A stretch of 64,000 bases of DNA from Stackebrandtia albiflava (GCF_007994225.1 NZ_VLLL01000006.1:1178001-1242000); one strand, 5' to 3'. Counted from the first letter of the stretch, positions 44,377 through 52,728 are shown. The notes: generated by a model not told the origin, from the sequence alone. Numbers and translations are program-made.

Positions 44377-45422
44377 GCCGGGGTCTCCGCGGGCCGGCGG
44401 CGGTGTGACCGCAGGGCGTAGTCGACGTCCTTCCGCAGGAACCGGCGCAGTGCCCCGGCGTCCGGTGCGGCGGGCGTGCCGGGGACGGTGCCCAGCGAGG
44501 TGGGGAACGGCGTGTCACTCAACGGGAGCGCGCCGGCGAACATGTTGCCCAGCCCCCGCCGGGTGCGGGCGTCCAGCGAGTCCCACCCCGGGTAGTCCCG
44601 CGCGTCGGTGCCGAACGGGTCGAGGAACCGCGGCGTGGTGAACCGGCCGCCGGAGGCGGTGACGGAGGCGCCGATCTCGGCGACGACCTCCGCCGCGGTC
44701 AGTGCGGCCGGTCCGGCGGTCGCCCAGTACTCGGTCGGGACGCGTTCTCCCGCCGCCGCCGCCGACACCAACCCCGTCAACGCCGCCGCCAGGACGTCTC
44801 GCGGGATCATGTCGACCCGGTGATCGGGCCGCAGGAACACCGCGGGGAGGTCGCCGGTGGCGATCATCCGCAGTACGAGGTGCGCGTTCTGGGTGGCGGG
44901 CATGTCACCTTCGACGGTGTCGGCCATGACCGCCGAGGGACGCACCACACAGTACGGTCGCCCGCACCGGCGGACGACCTCCTCGGCGGCGGCCTTGGAC
45001 GCCAGGTAGACCGACGGTCGCGCGTCACCGGCGGGGACCGCCGGTTCCCGCGCGGCGGCGGCCTCCCGGTCTCGGACGTAGGCCGACGACACGTACACCA
45101 GGGGACACCCGGCGGCCTCGGCCAGCGCCGTCAGCTCGGCGGTGCCGCCGACGTTGACCGCCGTCAACTCCGGCTCCGGTGCCGTGTAGCGGACGTCGCC
45201 GGCGGCGTGCAGGACGACGTCGGCGCGTGCGGCGAGCCGGTCGCGGACGGCCTCGGTCAGGCCGAGCCCGGTGACGGACAGGTCGATGGGGATCTGTTCG
45301 CAGTCGGCGTCGAGGACTCGCCTGCCGCGCAGCGCGATCACCTCGAACCGCGTGGCCAGCAGCCGGTACAGGGCCGATCCGACGACACCGGACAAGCCGG
45401 TGACCACAATGGTGGGACGCAT
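44373..45422 (-). CDS. NAD-binding SDR/thioester reductase-like oxidoreductase
   Basis: 349 residues, extended SDR (NAD_binding_4/male-sterility-type). TIVVTGLSGVVGSALYRLLA is the nucleotide motif at the start. VVLHAAGDVRY, LVYVSSAYVRD and YLASKAAAEE with the catalytic Tyr-x3-Lys (about residues 169-173, Y-L-A-S-K) follow. Such proteins reduce thioesters or acyl-CoA to aldehydes/alcohols, or act as epimerases. Its place immediately before a P450 suggests modification of a fatty acyl or polyketide intermediate. ATG 45422 is chosen because upstream residues lack SDR similarity. Confidence 0.85.
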   Translation of the reverse strand: MRPTIVVTGLSGVVGSALYRLLATRFEVIALRGRRVLDADCEQIPIDLSVTGLGLTEAVRDRLAARADVVLHAAGDVRYTAPEPELTAVNVGGTAELTALAEAAGCPLVYVSSAYVRDREAAAAREPAVPAGDARPSVYLASKAAAEEVVRRCGRPYCVVRPSAVMADTVEGDMPATQNAHLVLRMIATGDLPAVFLRPDHRVDMIPRDVLAAALTGLVSAAAAGERVPTEYWATAGPAALTAAEVVAEIGASVTASGGRFTTPRFLDPFGTDARDYPGWDSLDARTRRGLGNMFAGALPLSDTPFPTSLGTVPGTPAAPDAGALRRFLRKDVDYALRSHRRRPAETPA

Positions 45423-45458
45423 TCGGTGGATCCTCGTGTTCTTCGCGGACGGGCGGGG

Positions 45459-45502
45459 CCGGGCGGCCCCTCCCCGGTGCGACCCGGGGCGGGGCGGCCC
45501 GG
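45459..45502 (-). terminator. Large hairpin between EF-hand and SDR genes
   Basis: CCGGGCGGCCCCTCCCCGG (45459-45477) pairs with CCGGGGCGGGGCGGCCCGG (45484-45502), about 17 of 19 pairs, six-base loop. It lies directly after the EF-hand gene in its direction of transcription and would insulate the SDR-P450 pair. Confidence 0.7.
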
Positions 45503-45508
45503 AGCGGA

Positions 45509-46066
45509 TCACGCCGCGACGGACTCCCAGGCGCGCCCGAAGAGGAAGTTGCCGGGGGCGTCGGGGTCGGTTCCGGTGTAGTACTGGGAGATCGCCTCAC
45601 GCAGCTCGTCGGTGGTGATGTGGCCGTCGCGGTCGGTGTCGAGCAGCCGGAAGCTCTCCTCGGCCTCGTCCCGGCGGACGCCGAACGCGTCGCCGGAGCC
45701 GATGAACTCCTCGCGTGAGATCCGGTCGTCGCCGTCGGTGTCGATCAACCGGACGCTGGCCTCCGCCATGGCCCGGAAACCGTCCTCCAGCTTCGCCGGG
45801 TTGGCGATGGCGGCCCGCATGCCCCGGATGTACTCCTCGGCGGTGATCCGACCGTCGGCGTCGGTGTCGCACTCGGAGGAGACGGCCTCCCAGAACCGGA
45901 TCAGGCCGTCACGGTACGCGCGGGCCTGCGGAGCGTCGGCGGGGACGCCGAACCTGGCGGGAAGCCGCTCGGCGAGCCGGTCGATGTCGCTGCGTTCCAC
46001 GGCGCCGTTGCGGTCGGCGTCCAGGTGCGAGAAGCAGACGGCGAACTTGCGATCGAGCAGGTCCAT
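45509..46066 (-). CDS. Calerythrin-like EF-hand protein
   Basis: 185 residues with four EF-hand loops: LDADRNGAVERSD (about 15-27), DTDADGRITAEE (about 67-78), DTDGDDRISREE (about 113-124) and DTDRDGHITTDE (about 144-155). This four-loop layout is that of the actinobacterial calcium-binding proteins calerythrin and CabC. Each loop keeps Asp at 1 and 3, Gly or Asp at 6, and the acidic residue at 12. Cytosolic Ca2+ buffer or sensor; in streptomycetes related proteins affect spore germination and aerial growth. It sits next to a SapB-type locus, where calcium-linked development would make sense, but linkage is only suggestive. Confidence 0.92.
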   Translation of the reverse strand: MDLLDRKFAVCFSHLDADRNGAVERSDIDRLAERLPARFGVPADAPQARAYRDGLIRFWEAVSSECDTDADGRITAEEYIRGMRAAIANPAKLEDGFRAMAEASVRLIDTDGDDRISREEFIGSGDAFGVRRDEAEESFRLLDTDRDGHITTDELREAISQYYTGTDPDAPGNFLFGRAWESVAA

Positions 46067-46324
46067 GATGATTACCCCCGTGTGTCAGGATGTGGTTACA
46101 CGGCAACTATGCCCCAATTCGTCCGGATTCTGCGGAGACGCGCGGGAAATCCTCACGGGAACCGCGACCGTGCCGATGTCCGATCGAGGACGCGGCAAGG
46201 CAGCCGTGAGGACCGGGTGCGCCACAGTCAGACATCGCCGTGCGCACGGAGTCCGTGACGGTACGACAGTGCCCCGTCCTCGGACGGACCCGTGCGGGAT
46301 GTCCGAGACGTAAGGGGTAACGAC

Positions 46325-47050
46325 ATGGCCGACCTCGCCTGTGACGGCGTGCCGCACGCGCGCCGCGTGGTCCTACACGGCCACCCGGTGTTCGTCGCCG
46401 GGCTCGACTGGCTCCTGCGGCACGACGACGCGGTGTCGGTCACCGCCACCAGCACCACCACGGCGGAACTGGCCGCGCTACTGGCCACGCACCGCCCCGA
46501 CGCGGTCGTCGCCGACTACGACCGCCCCGGCGGCCCCGCGCTGGACATGTTGCGTACCTGCCGGAACCGCCCCGCCGGGGTCCGGATCCTGCTGATGTCG
46601 GCGCACGCCGATCCCGGCGTCCTCATGACCGCCATCCGGCACGGCGCGGACGGGTACCTCCTCAAGAACGCCGAACCGGCGGAGATCCTGTCGGCGGTCC
46701 GTTCCACCGCGTGCGGCTCCACGGTGTTCTGCTCCGGCGCGATGGCGGTCATCTCGGCCGGCCTGCTCGCGGCGGCGCGGCCGGTCGTGTTCCCGCTGCT
46801 CACCGAACGGGAACACGAGGTCCTGGAACTACTCGCCGTCGGTCTCGACAACCGCGACATCGCGCGCAGGCTGCGGGTGGCCGCCAAGACCGTCCGCAAC
46901 CACGTGTCCAACATCCTCGGCAAGCTCCAGGTCGCCGACCGGGCGCAGGCGATCGTGCGGGCACACCAGCAGGGCATCGGTGTACCCGCCCGCGACGAGC
47001 TCAGTCCTCCCCGGATGTGGCCGGTCGCACATCCAAACCGGGCAGCATGA
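46325..47050 (+). CDS. NarL/LuxR-type response regulator with atypical receiver
   Basis: 241 residues. The receiver (about 12-130) is degenerate: where typical proteins have LADDHP, this has VVLHGHPVFVAGLDWLL, so the acidic metal-binding pair is lost, although the phospho-acceptor-like Asp in VVADYDRPGG and the YLLKNA Lys remain. The DNA-binding LuxR domain (about 170-230) is normal: LTEREHEVLELLAVGLDNRDIARRL, AAKTVRNHVSNILGKL. Regulators of SapB-type (ram/amf) loci are likewise atypical orphans, so this is a candidate activator of the adjacent lanthipeptide operon. ATG 46325 follows AAGGGG. Its last 50 bases overlap the convergent MFS gene. Confidence 0.85.
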   Translation: MADLACDGVPHARRVVLHGHPVFVAGLDWLLRHDDAVSVTATSTTTAELAALLATHRPDAVVADYDRPGGPALDMLRTCRNRPAGVRILLMSAHADPGVLMTAIRHGADGYLLKNAEPAEILSAVRSTACGSTVFCSGAMAVISAGLLAAARPVVFPLLTEREHEVLELLAVGLDNRDIARRLRVAAKTVRNHVSNILGKLQVADRAQAIVRAHQQGIGVPARDELSPPRMWPVAHPNRAA

Positions 47051-48236
47051 GCGCGCACAACGCCACGACGCCGAAACCCACCGCCAGGATCCACTGCACG
47101 ACCGTCGGGGCGTACGCCGCCAGCAGGAAGCCGGCCAGCAGCGGCGCCAGCGGTTGCAGCGCGCTGCCGACGAACGCCGAGGAACTGGACGCCCTGCCCA
47201 GCACGTCACCCGGCACCAGCAGCAGCGTCGCCGCCGCCAGGGCCGCCCGCACCACCGGACCGAGCAGCATCACCACCGCCAAGGTCGCCGCGAACAGGAG
47301 TTCACTGCCCGAGACCGCCGCGGCGGCCAGGCAACCGCCCCGCACCAACGCGGTGGCGACCAGCAGCGCCCGCAGGCCGATCCGGCGTTGCAGGTACGGC
47401 GAGATCAGCGAACCGATGAGACCGGCGCCGGCGGCGGCGCTCATCGCGACACCGAGGACGACGCTCTCGTCGGCCTTGCCGATGATCAACGTGTACATCA
47501 ACGCCGACACGGCCACGTTCGTCACCGTCGAGTACACCGTCCTGGCGCGGAGGAACCTGTTGCGCCACAGTTCCCTCCAGCCCTCACCCACGTCGGGCAG
47601 CAACCGGCGCACGCTGGGCCGCCTCGACGGACGCAGCGGTGTGCGCAGCCGCCCGACGAACCACATCGAGAACAGGTACGACAGCGAGTCGACGGCGAAC
47701 GGCACGACCCGGCCGGCCGCGTACAGCACACCGCCCACCGAGGGACCGATCACCGAGACCGCGAAGCCGCGTGCCTGGGTGAGGCTGACCGCCTCCGGGA
47801 TCTGGTCGCGCGGCACGATCTGGCGCACCGCCTGGCTGTGCGAGGCGTTGAACACCACCATCAGGGCTCCACTGACGACGGTCAGCACGAACAGCATCCA
47901 CACCGAGGCGGCACCCAGCAGCAGACAGACCGTGACGGCGCCGAACAGCACCGCCCGGATCCCGTCGCACCACAGCATCACCGCCCGCCGGTCGCACATG
48001 TCGGCCAGGTAGCCGCCGGGCAACTGGGCCAGCCACATCGCGACGAACCCGACCGATCCCAGCAGGCCGGCCACCACCTCCGACCCGGTCAACGCCACCG
48101 CCAACAGCGGCACCGCCAGGGTCGTGAGCGACCCGCCGAAGTCCGACGCCGCCTGGCCCAGCCACAGCGACCGGAAGTCCCGGTTGCCGCCCAGCGTCGC
48201 CAGCCGCGAACCGGTCCGCGCCGACGTCGTCGTCAT
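47001..48236 (-). CDS. MFS exporter coupled to the lanthipeptide synthetase
   Basis: 411 residues, 12 predicted helices, MFS_3 (enterobactin-exporter/tetracycline-efflux-like). Typical signatures: RDFRSLWLGQAASDFGGSLTTLAVPLLA, GYLADMCDRRAVML (A-motif-like loop between helices 2 and 3) and ALVRGGCLAAAAV. Its ATG overlaps the lanKC stop by four bases (ATGA), so it belongs to the lanA-lanKC operon. It may export the modified peptide or provide immunity; class III loci usually use ABC exporters, so an MFS is less common. Its 3' end overlaps the luxR-type gene on the other strand. Confidence 0.88.
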   Translation of the reverse strand: MTTTSARTGSRLATLGGNRDFRSLWLGQAASDFGGSLTTLAVPLLAVALTGSEVVAGLLGSVGFVAMWLAQLPGGYLADMCDRRAVMLWCDGIRAVLFGAVTVCLLLGAASVWMLFVLTVVSGALMVVFNASHSQAVRQIVPRDQIPEAVSLTQARGFAVSVIGPSVGGVLYAAGRVVPFAVDSLSYLFSMWFVGRLRTPLRPSRRPSVRRLLPDVGEGWRELWRNRFLRARTVYSTVTNVAVSALMYTLIIGKADESVVLGVAMSAAAGAGLIGSLISPYLQRRIGLRALLVATALVRGGCLAAAAVSGSELLFAATLAVVMLLGPVVRAALAAATLLLVPGDVLGRASSSSAFVGSALQPLAPLLAGFLLAAYAPTVVQWILAVGFGVVALCALMLPGLDVRPATSGED

Positions 48237-50998
48237 GACACGTCCCCCGATCCGGGAAGCAGGTCGTCGAGGACGAGGTTGAACCCGGTCCGGGTGCCGG
48301 GGCCGGTCTTGAGCAGCCGGTCGAGGAACAGGCCGACACCGGCGGATCCGGTGGCGAAGTCGGCGGACTCCCGCAGCCCCTGCTCACCGGGGAAGACCAC
48401 GCCCTCGGGTGCGTCGACGCGGAACAGCAGCACGCCCTCGGCGGTGCGCCACGCCTCGGCCAGGACGTCGGGGCGGCCGGTCAGCTCCGCGACGTCGATC
48501 AACACGTCGCCCATGCCCGCCAGTCCGTGGAACAGTTGCGGCATCACCGCGTACTTGCGGGACACGTCGGGCAGCAGCCGGTCGATCCACCCGTCCAGGA
48601 CTCGGTCCTCCGGGGACACCGCCGCGTACCGGGCCACCGCCGCCAGGACGCCGGCGGTACCGGCGTCCCAGTAGCTGCGGACCGTCGGCACGCCGTCGGG
48701 GTCGGCGTCGGCGCGGAACGCGGTCATGAAGTCGTTGTGCCGCACCGCCTGCGCCAACTCGAAGTCCAGCGCCGCCCGTCCCAGGTCGAGGACGTCGGCG
48801 CGGCCGGTCGCGAGGTGGTGGTACAGCAGGAAGGACGCCACACCGCTGCCACCGTGGCCGTAGCCCACCGGCAGGTGCGGTTCGCCGTCCGGTCCGACGG
48901 TGGACCAGTGGGCACCACGGTCGTCGATCACCGCCCGGTCGGCGAGGTGCGCGGCGATGCCGTCCGCCGTCTCCAGGAACTCCGGGTCCGTGGTGGCCCG
49001 CCACAGCCGCAACGCCGCCATGCCGATCCCGGCCGCGCCGTGCAGGACACCGTGTCCCTCCCGCGCCAACGGGTGGTCGGCTGCCCGGCGCAGCAACCGC
49101 CCCGCGTACTCGGTGTACCCCAGTTCCGCGAGCACCCAGGCGATCCCCGCCTGACCGAAGTAGAGCCCCGGTGGGCAGGTGCGGTCGTCGATCTCGGGCC
49201 GGACCAGCCACGACAGGAACCTGCCGGGAACCTCACCGGTGACCCGGTGCAACGCGAGCAGGCCGCCCGCCGCGCCGTGCGCCACATTGAACGGATTGGT
49301 CTCGAACACGCCGACGTCGCCGGGGAACAACCGGTCGGTGCGTTCGGGCGTCGCCGTGGCGCGCAGGTAGTCGACGACACCGGACACCGCCTCGGCGGTG
49401 TCGCGGCGGACCCGTTCCGCCCGTTCACCGACCATCACCTCGTGGGCGGGCCTCGACAGCGGGATCACCGCCGGCCACGCCGTCACCGCGCCGACCGGGA
49501 GTTCCGCGAGCCGCTTCCCCACCACACCGGCGTCGGGATCGACCGGGGTGGTGTGGTCGGTCAGTTCGGCGACCAGGGAACGCAACTCCGCCGGCAACCC
49601 CAGGTCGGCCGACAACGAGTCCAGGAACCGCCCGATCGCGTCCGGCCGGTAACCGAGGAAGCCGTTGGCCAGCACGATCGCGCCGAACATCATGGCGCCC
49701 ACCGAGTAGTAGTCGTCGGCGGGTGCCGCCACGCCGCTGCGGATGAACCGGGGGCTGGACACCCCCTTGGTGTACATCTGGAGCGGCGGGTCGACGCCCT
49801 TCTCGACCGCGGCCTCCAGGTCGATGATGACGAGCCGCCCGGTGTCCTCGTCGACGAGCAGGTTCGTCCAGGACAGGTCGCCCAGCACGACGTCGCGGCG
49901 GTGGGCCTCGCCGATGGCGGCGACCAGTTCACCGAACAGGTCGCGCATCCGCCCCCAGTACCCGGCCATCCGCTCGGGCGTCAACTCCAGTGTGTACACC
50001 GGATTGTCGCTGATGGACAGTGTGCTCATCTGTGGTCCGGTGACGGCCTCCTCCGCCAGGAACGAGTGCTCCCACTCACGGAACAACGCGACCGGCCGGA
50101 CGAACCGGCCCGAGTCGGCCAGCGCCGTCAACAACCGGTGCTCCTTGGCGAGGATGTCCACATAGTCCTGATTCCCGGTCGCGGCGTACGAGCCGATGTG
50201 CGGTCGCACCTCCTTCAGGATCACCGGCCGGCCGGTGTGCAGGTCGGTCGCCCGGTACACGCCGCCGCGGTTGGAGAACTGCAGGGCCTCGGTCACCTCG
50301 AACCGGCCGCCCAACGGCTCGTCGGTGTCGTCGGCGGCCTCGTCGTCGTGGGCGGGCAACCCGAAGGGATCGACGTCTATCCACTCGGGAGCCGTCCAGT
50401 AGGGCGCCCGGACGTCGGTCAGCAGAGTCCCGTCGGGCGCGGTGATCACCATGTCGACCGCGCCGTCGTCACGGACCCTCGGCTTGCCGACGAAACCGCC
50501 GTAGCGGTAGAACACCGAACGGGAGTCGGGCACCCGGCGGTCGGAGAGGATGTACGGTCCCTCGAACCCGGCCAGCGCCTCCCGCAGACCGGACGCCACG
50601 CGGTGGAACACCGTCTCGTCCCGGGGATAGACGGTGATGAACTTGCCACTGGAGCCGCGCGGCCACAGTTTGCCGCCCGACATCATCACCGACTTGGGAT
50701 CGATGAGGAACTTGAAGTGGACGCCCGCGTCCCGCAGCACCGGCAGCGCCGCGCGCAGCACGGCGACACTCTCCTCGGCCCGCGTCGAGACGTGCAGCTT
50801 CCATCCCTGCGCGGTCATCTTCGGGCCGTCCGGCCAGTCGGCCACGAACCACAGGCCCTGCCGCCGCAGCGGTCTTCCCGGCGGCATGAGTTCCCGGTAG
50901 ACCAGGATGTGGTCCGGTTCCGGGGTGTAGCGGTTCAACGGCTCGAACCAGCGGGGGTGCTGCTGGCAGTAGATGTAGAACGTCTCCCAGGCGTACAT
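48233..50998 (-). CDS. lanKC: Class III lanthipeptide synthetase (LanKC)
   Basis: 921 residues in three domains. The N-terminal lyase-like part (about 1-205) removes the phosphate; it starts MYAWETFYIYCQQHPRWFEP. A Ser/Thr kinase (about 215-480) follows: FSNRGGVYRATD, ILKEVRP with the Lys, DLSWTNLLVDE with catalytic Asp/Asn and VIIDLEAA as metal motif. A LanC-like cyclase (about 530-921) lacks the zinc cysteines: SYWDAGTAG and PQLFHGLAG stand where zinc enzymes have WCYG and CHG. It phosphorylates and eliminates Ser/Thr of LanA and forms lanthionine/labionin. ATG 50998 follows GGAAAGGG. The precursor gene lies 121 bases upstream. Confidence 0.95.
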   Translation of the reverse strand: MYAWETFYIYCQQHPRWFEPLNRYTPEPDHILVYRELMPPGRPLRRQGLWFVADWPDGPKMTAQGWKLHVSTRAEESVAVLRAALPVLRDAGVHFKFLIDPKSVMMSGGKLWPRGSSGKFITVYPRDETVFHRVASGLREALAGFEGPYILSDRRVPDSRSVFYRYGGFVGKPRVRDDGAVDMVITAPDGTLLTDVRAPYWTAPEWIDVDPFGLPAHDDEAADDTDEPLGGRFEVTEALQFSNRGGVYRATDLHTGRPVILKEVRPHIGSYAATGNQDYVDILAKEHRLLTALADSGRFVRPVALFREWEHSFLAEEAVTGPQMSTLSISDNPVYTLELTPERMAGYWGRMRDLFGELVAAIGEAHRRDVVLGDLSWTNLLVDEDTGRLVIIDLEAAVEKGVDPPLQMYTKGVSSPRFIRSGVAAPADDYYSVGAMMFGAIVLANGFLGYRPDAIGRFLDSLSADLGLPAELRSLVAELTDHTTPVDPDAGVVGKRLAELPVGAVTAWPAVIPLSRPAHEVMVGERAERVRRDTAEAVSGVVDYLRATATPERTDRLFPGDVGVFETNPFNVAHGAAGGLLALHRVTGEVPGRFLSWLVRPEIDDRTCPPGLYFGQAGIAWVLAELGYTEYAGRLLRRAADHPLAREGHGVLHGAAGIGMAALRLWRATTDPEFLETADGIAAHLADRAVIDDRGAHWSTVGPDGEPHLPVGYGHGGSGVASFLLYHHLATGRADVLDLGRAALDFELAQAVRHNDFMTAFRADADPDGVPTVRSYWDAGTAGVLAAVARYAAVSPEDRVLDGWIDRLLPDVSRKYAVMPQLFHGLAGMGDVLIDVAELTGRPDVLAEAWRTAEGVLLFRVDAPEGVVFPGEQGLRESADFATGSAGVGLFLDRLLKTGPGTRTGFNLVLDDLLPGSGDVS

Positions 50999-51085
50999 GA
51001 CGGCCCTTTCCGCGGTGTCCGTCGGCGGCCGTCGACCGGTCGCCGTGCTGTAGTGGTCGGAACCGTCCACATGCCGCAGGGGAGA

Positions 51086-51111
51086 CGCCGGCCCCCGGAT
51101 GGAGGCCGGCG
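51086..51111 (-). terminator. Attenuator hairpin between lanA and lanKC
   Basis: CGCCGGCC (51086-51093) pairs with GGCCGGCG (51104-51111) around a ten-base loop, just downstream of the lanA stop. Partial termination here would make much more precursor than synthetase mRNA, the usual arrangement of lanthipeptide operons. Confidence 0.6.
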
Positions 51112-51118
51112 CACACGG

Positions 51119-51229
51119 CTACTCGATCTCGCTGTTGCAGCTGTGGGAGTCGCAGGAGCCGGAGCTGATGGCGACGACGCTGGGCGTGGTCGCCGAGGCC
51201 AGCTTCTGGAGCTTCAGGATCTTCGACAT
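51119..51229 (-). CDS. lanA: Class III lanthipeptide precursor peptide (LanA)
   Basis: 36 residues, too short for most gene callers. The leader starts MSKILKLQKLASATTPSVV; ILKLQ (residues 4-8) matches the hydrophobic class III leader motif (I/L-L-x-L-Q) bound by LanKC. The presumed core contains Ser22, Ser23, Ser25, Cys26, Ser28, Ser30, Cys31 and Ser33, then Glu-Ile-Glu at the end. It holds a tandem S-x-S-C-(D/N) unit (23-27 and 28-32), and SxxSxxC (25-31) fits a labionin. AGGAGG (51235-51240) precedes ATG 51229 by five bases. The synthetase gene follows on the same strand. Cleavage site, ring pattern and activity are unknown. Confidence 0.85.
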   Translation of the reverse strand: MSKILKLQKLASATTPSVVAISSGSCDSHSCNSEIE

Positions 51230-51406
51230 GATGTCCTCCTCTCGGTGCTCGTGGGCGGACGGTCCGGTGTGACCGGACCGGGTCGGTAAACCGACGTTGC
51301 GGGCGGTTCCGGAACCGATACTGGCCGTCCCGGTGTCCCGGGCGCATGGGCCGGTGAACCCGGCGGCCCGGGTTTCCCGCCCGGGCCGCAGGATGCGCGG
51401 GCCTCA

Positions 51407-51412
51407 TACGAT
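51407..51412 (+). promoter_or_regulatory. -10 box of leaderless PH-domain gene
   Basis: TACGAT ends six bases before the GTG at 51419, and there is no Shine-Dalgarno. Confidence 0.4.
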
Positions 51413-51418
51413 GTGGAG

Positions 51419-51793
51419 GTGATCGACTTCGCCAACGGATCGTTGTTCAAGCTGTCCGCCGCCAACCCGAAGGACCTGGCGCCCGCCGTCGCGCCACTGC
51501 TGATCGAGCACGAGCGCATCGTCGCGTGCTTCAAGTCGGTGCGGGACTTCGTGGTGTTCACCGACAAGCGGCTCATCGCCTGCAACGTGCAGGGGATGAC
51601 CGGCAGGAAACGCGACTACTCGTCACTGCCGTACCGCAAGGTGCAGGCGTTCTCCGTGGAGACCGCCGGGCACTTCGACATGGACGCCGAACTGGAGCTG
51701 TACTTCAGCGGCCTGGGCAAGGTCAGGTTCGAGTTCAAGGGCGCGGTCGACATCCGCCCGCTGGCCCAACTCATCGCCCACTACGCACTCTGA
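51419..51793 (+). CDS. Bacterial PH-domain protein
   Basis: 124 residues consisting of one bPH_1-type pleckstrin-homology-like domain (PF08000). Marker segments: IEHERIVACFKSVRDFVVFTDKRLIACNVQGMTGRK and YSSLPYRKVQAFSVETAGHFDMDAELELY. The family forms ring-like oligomers in crystals and has no catalytic residue; function unknown. GTG 51419 is favoured over the in-frame GTG 51413 because TACGAT lies six bases before it. It is divergent from lanA, with about 190 bases between the starts, where the lan promoter must also lie. Confidence 0.88.
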   Translation: MIDFANGSLFKLSAANPKDLAPAVAPLLIEHERIVACFKSVRDFVVFTDKRLIACNVQGMTGRKRDYSSLPYRKVQAFSVETAGHFDMDAELELYFSGLGKVRFEFKGAVDIRPLAQLIAHYAL

Positions 51794-51900
51794 CCCCCAC
51801 CCCACCGCCGCCCCGGGCCCGGCCGTCATTCGCGCTACGGTGGAAGTGGAAGCATGCTGCCCGGTCTTCCTCCCCCCGGTGGTGAGAAGTGGAGCGAGGC

Positions 51901-52728
51901 ATGTGGAAATCGCTGCTCGGTTGGGTGTCGAGGCGCAAACCGGGCTTCTGGATCGCCATGGGTGTCGGGGTCTTCGTCTTCATCGTGGTGGCCAACACTC
52001 CACCCACCGAGGATTCCCCGGCTCCGGGCTTCTGGGACGGAGCCGCCGCGGCACTGTTGTTCGGTGGAACGACGATGCTCATCGTGGTGGGGTGCCGCAG
52101 AGTCACGTCCTTCGTGCGGGGACGAGGGGGCGATGTCGACGGTGGCGAACCGAAGGCGATCGTCGCGGGAGAGAAGCCGCCCGACAGCCCGGCTGAGTCG
52201 ATGCCCAAGCCGGTATCGGCCGCGCGGGTTCCCGGTGTTCTCGAGGAGGACGACGATGACGACCGGCTCCACCCGTGGGTGTCGGAGCCGGCGGAGAGGC
52301 TTCTGGCTCACGGACACGGTCAAGACGCGGTGCTGGCCGCCGCCCGCTCCATAAACGCTCACGACCAGGAGAAGTTGCGCAGATTCGACAAATCGGACCG
52401 CAATCTGTTGGAGGAGGCGTTCGCGGAGACCGAACCGAAAGCGGGTTCGCCGCGACTTCGATTCCCCGGTGATCCGCAAACGGTCAGTTGGAGAAATCGG
52501 ATGACCGGAGTCAGGAGCCTGGTGGCGGCCAGCTTCGCGGGATTGCGCAACGTATCGGCTCACGATCACGATCTCGACTGGGACCAGGAGACCGCCGGTC
52601 AGTACCTGGCCATGTTGAGTGTGCTCGCCCGTTGGATCGAGGAGTGCGAGGTGCACAGGGTCACGCTGGTGCGTGAGTCCAGCGACCAGGCGTCCATCCT
52701 CCCGGCGACCAAACGACCAGGTTCATAG
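51901..52728 (+). CDS. Membrane-anchored HEPN/Ymh-like (TIGR02391) protein
   Basis: 275 residues. Two N-terminal hydrophobic helices (about 14-33 and 45-63) anchor it. A charged linker of about 55 residues leads to a C-terminal TIGR02391/Ymh-like helical domain (about 120-262) that starts LHPWVSEPAERLLAHGHGQDAVLAAARSI. It ends with the conserved RNVSAHDHD: an R-x4-H motif like that of HEPN ribonucleases. Ymh-domain proteins are found in abortive-infection and phage-defence loci. The ATG at 51901 follows GGAGCGAGGC. Lower GC3 than neighbours suggests recent transfer. A VapBC pair lies just downstream on the opposite strand, and a repeat begins at its stop codon. Confidence 0.72.
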   Translation: MWKSLLGWVSRRKPGFWIAMGVGVFVFIVVANTPPTEDSPAPGFWDGAAAALLFGGTTMLIVVGCRRVTSFVRGRGGDVDGGEPKAIVAGEKPPDSPAESMPKPVSAARVPGVLEEDDDDDRLHPWVSEPAERLLAHGHGQDAVLAAARSINAHDQEKLRRFDKSDRNLLEEAFAETEPKAGSPRLRFPGDPQTVSWRNRMTGVRSLVAASFAGLRNVSAHDHDLDWDQETAGQYLAMLSVLARWIEECEVHRVTLVRESSDQASILPATKRPGS

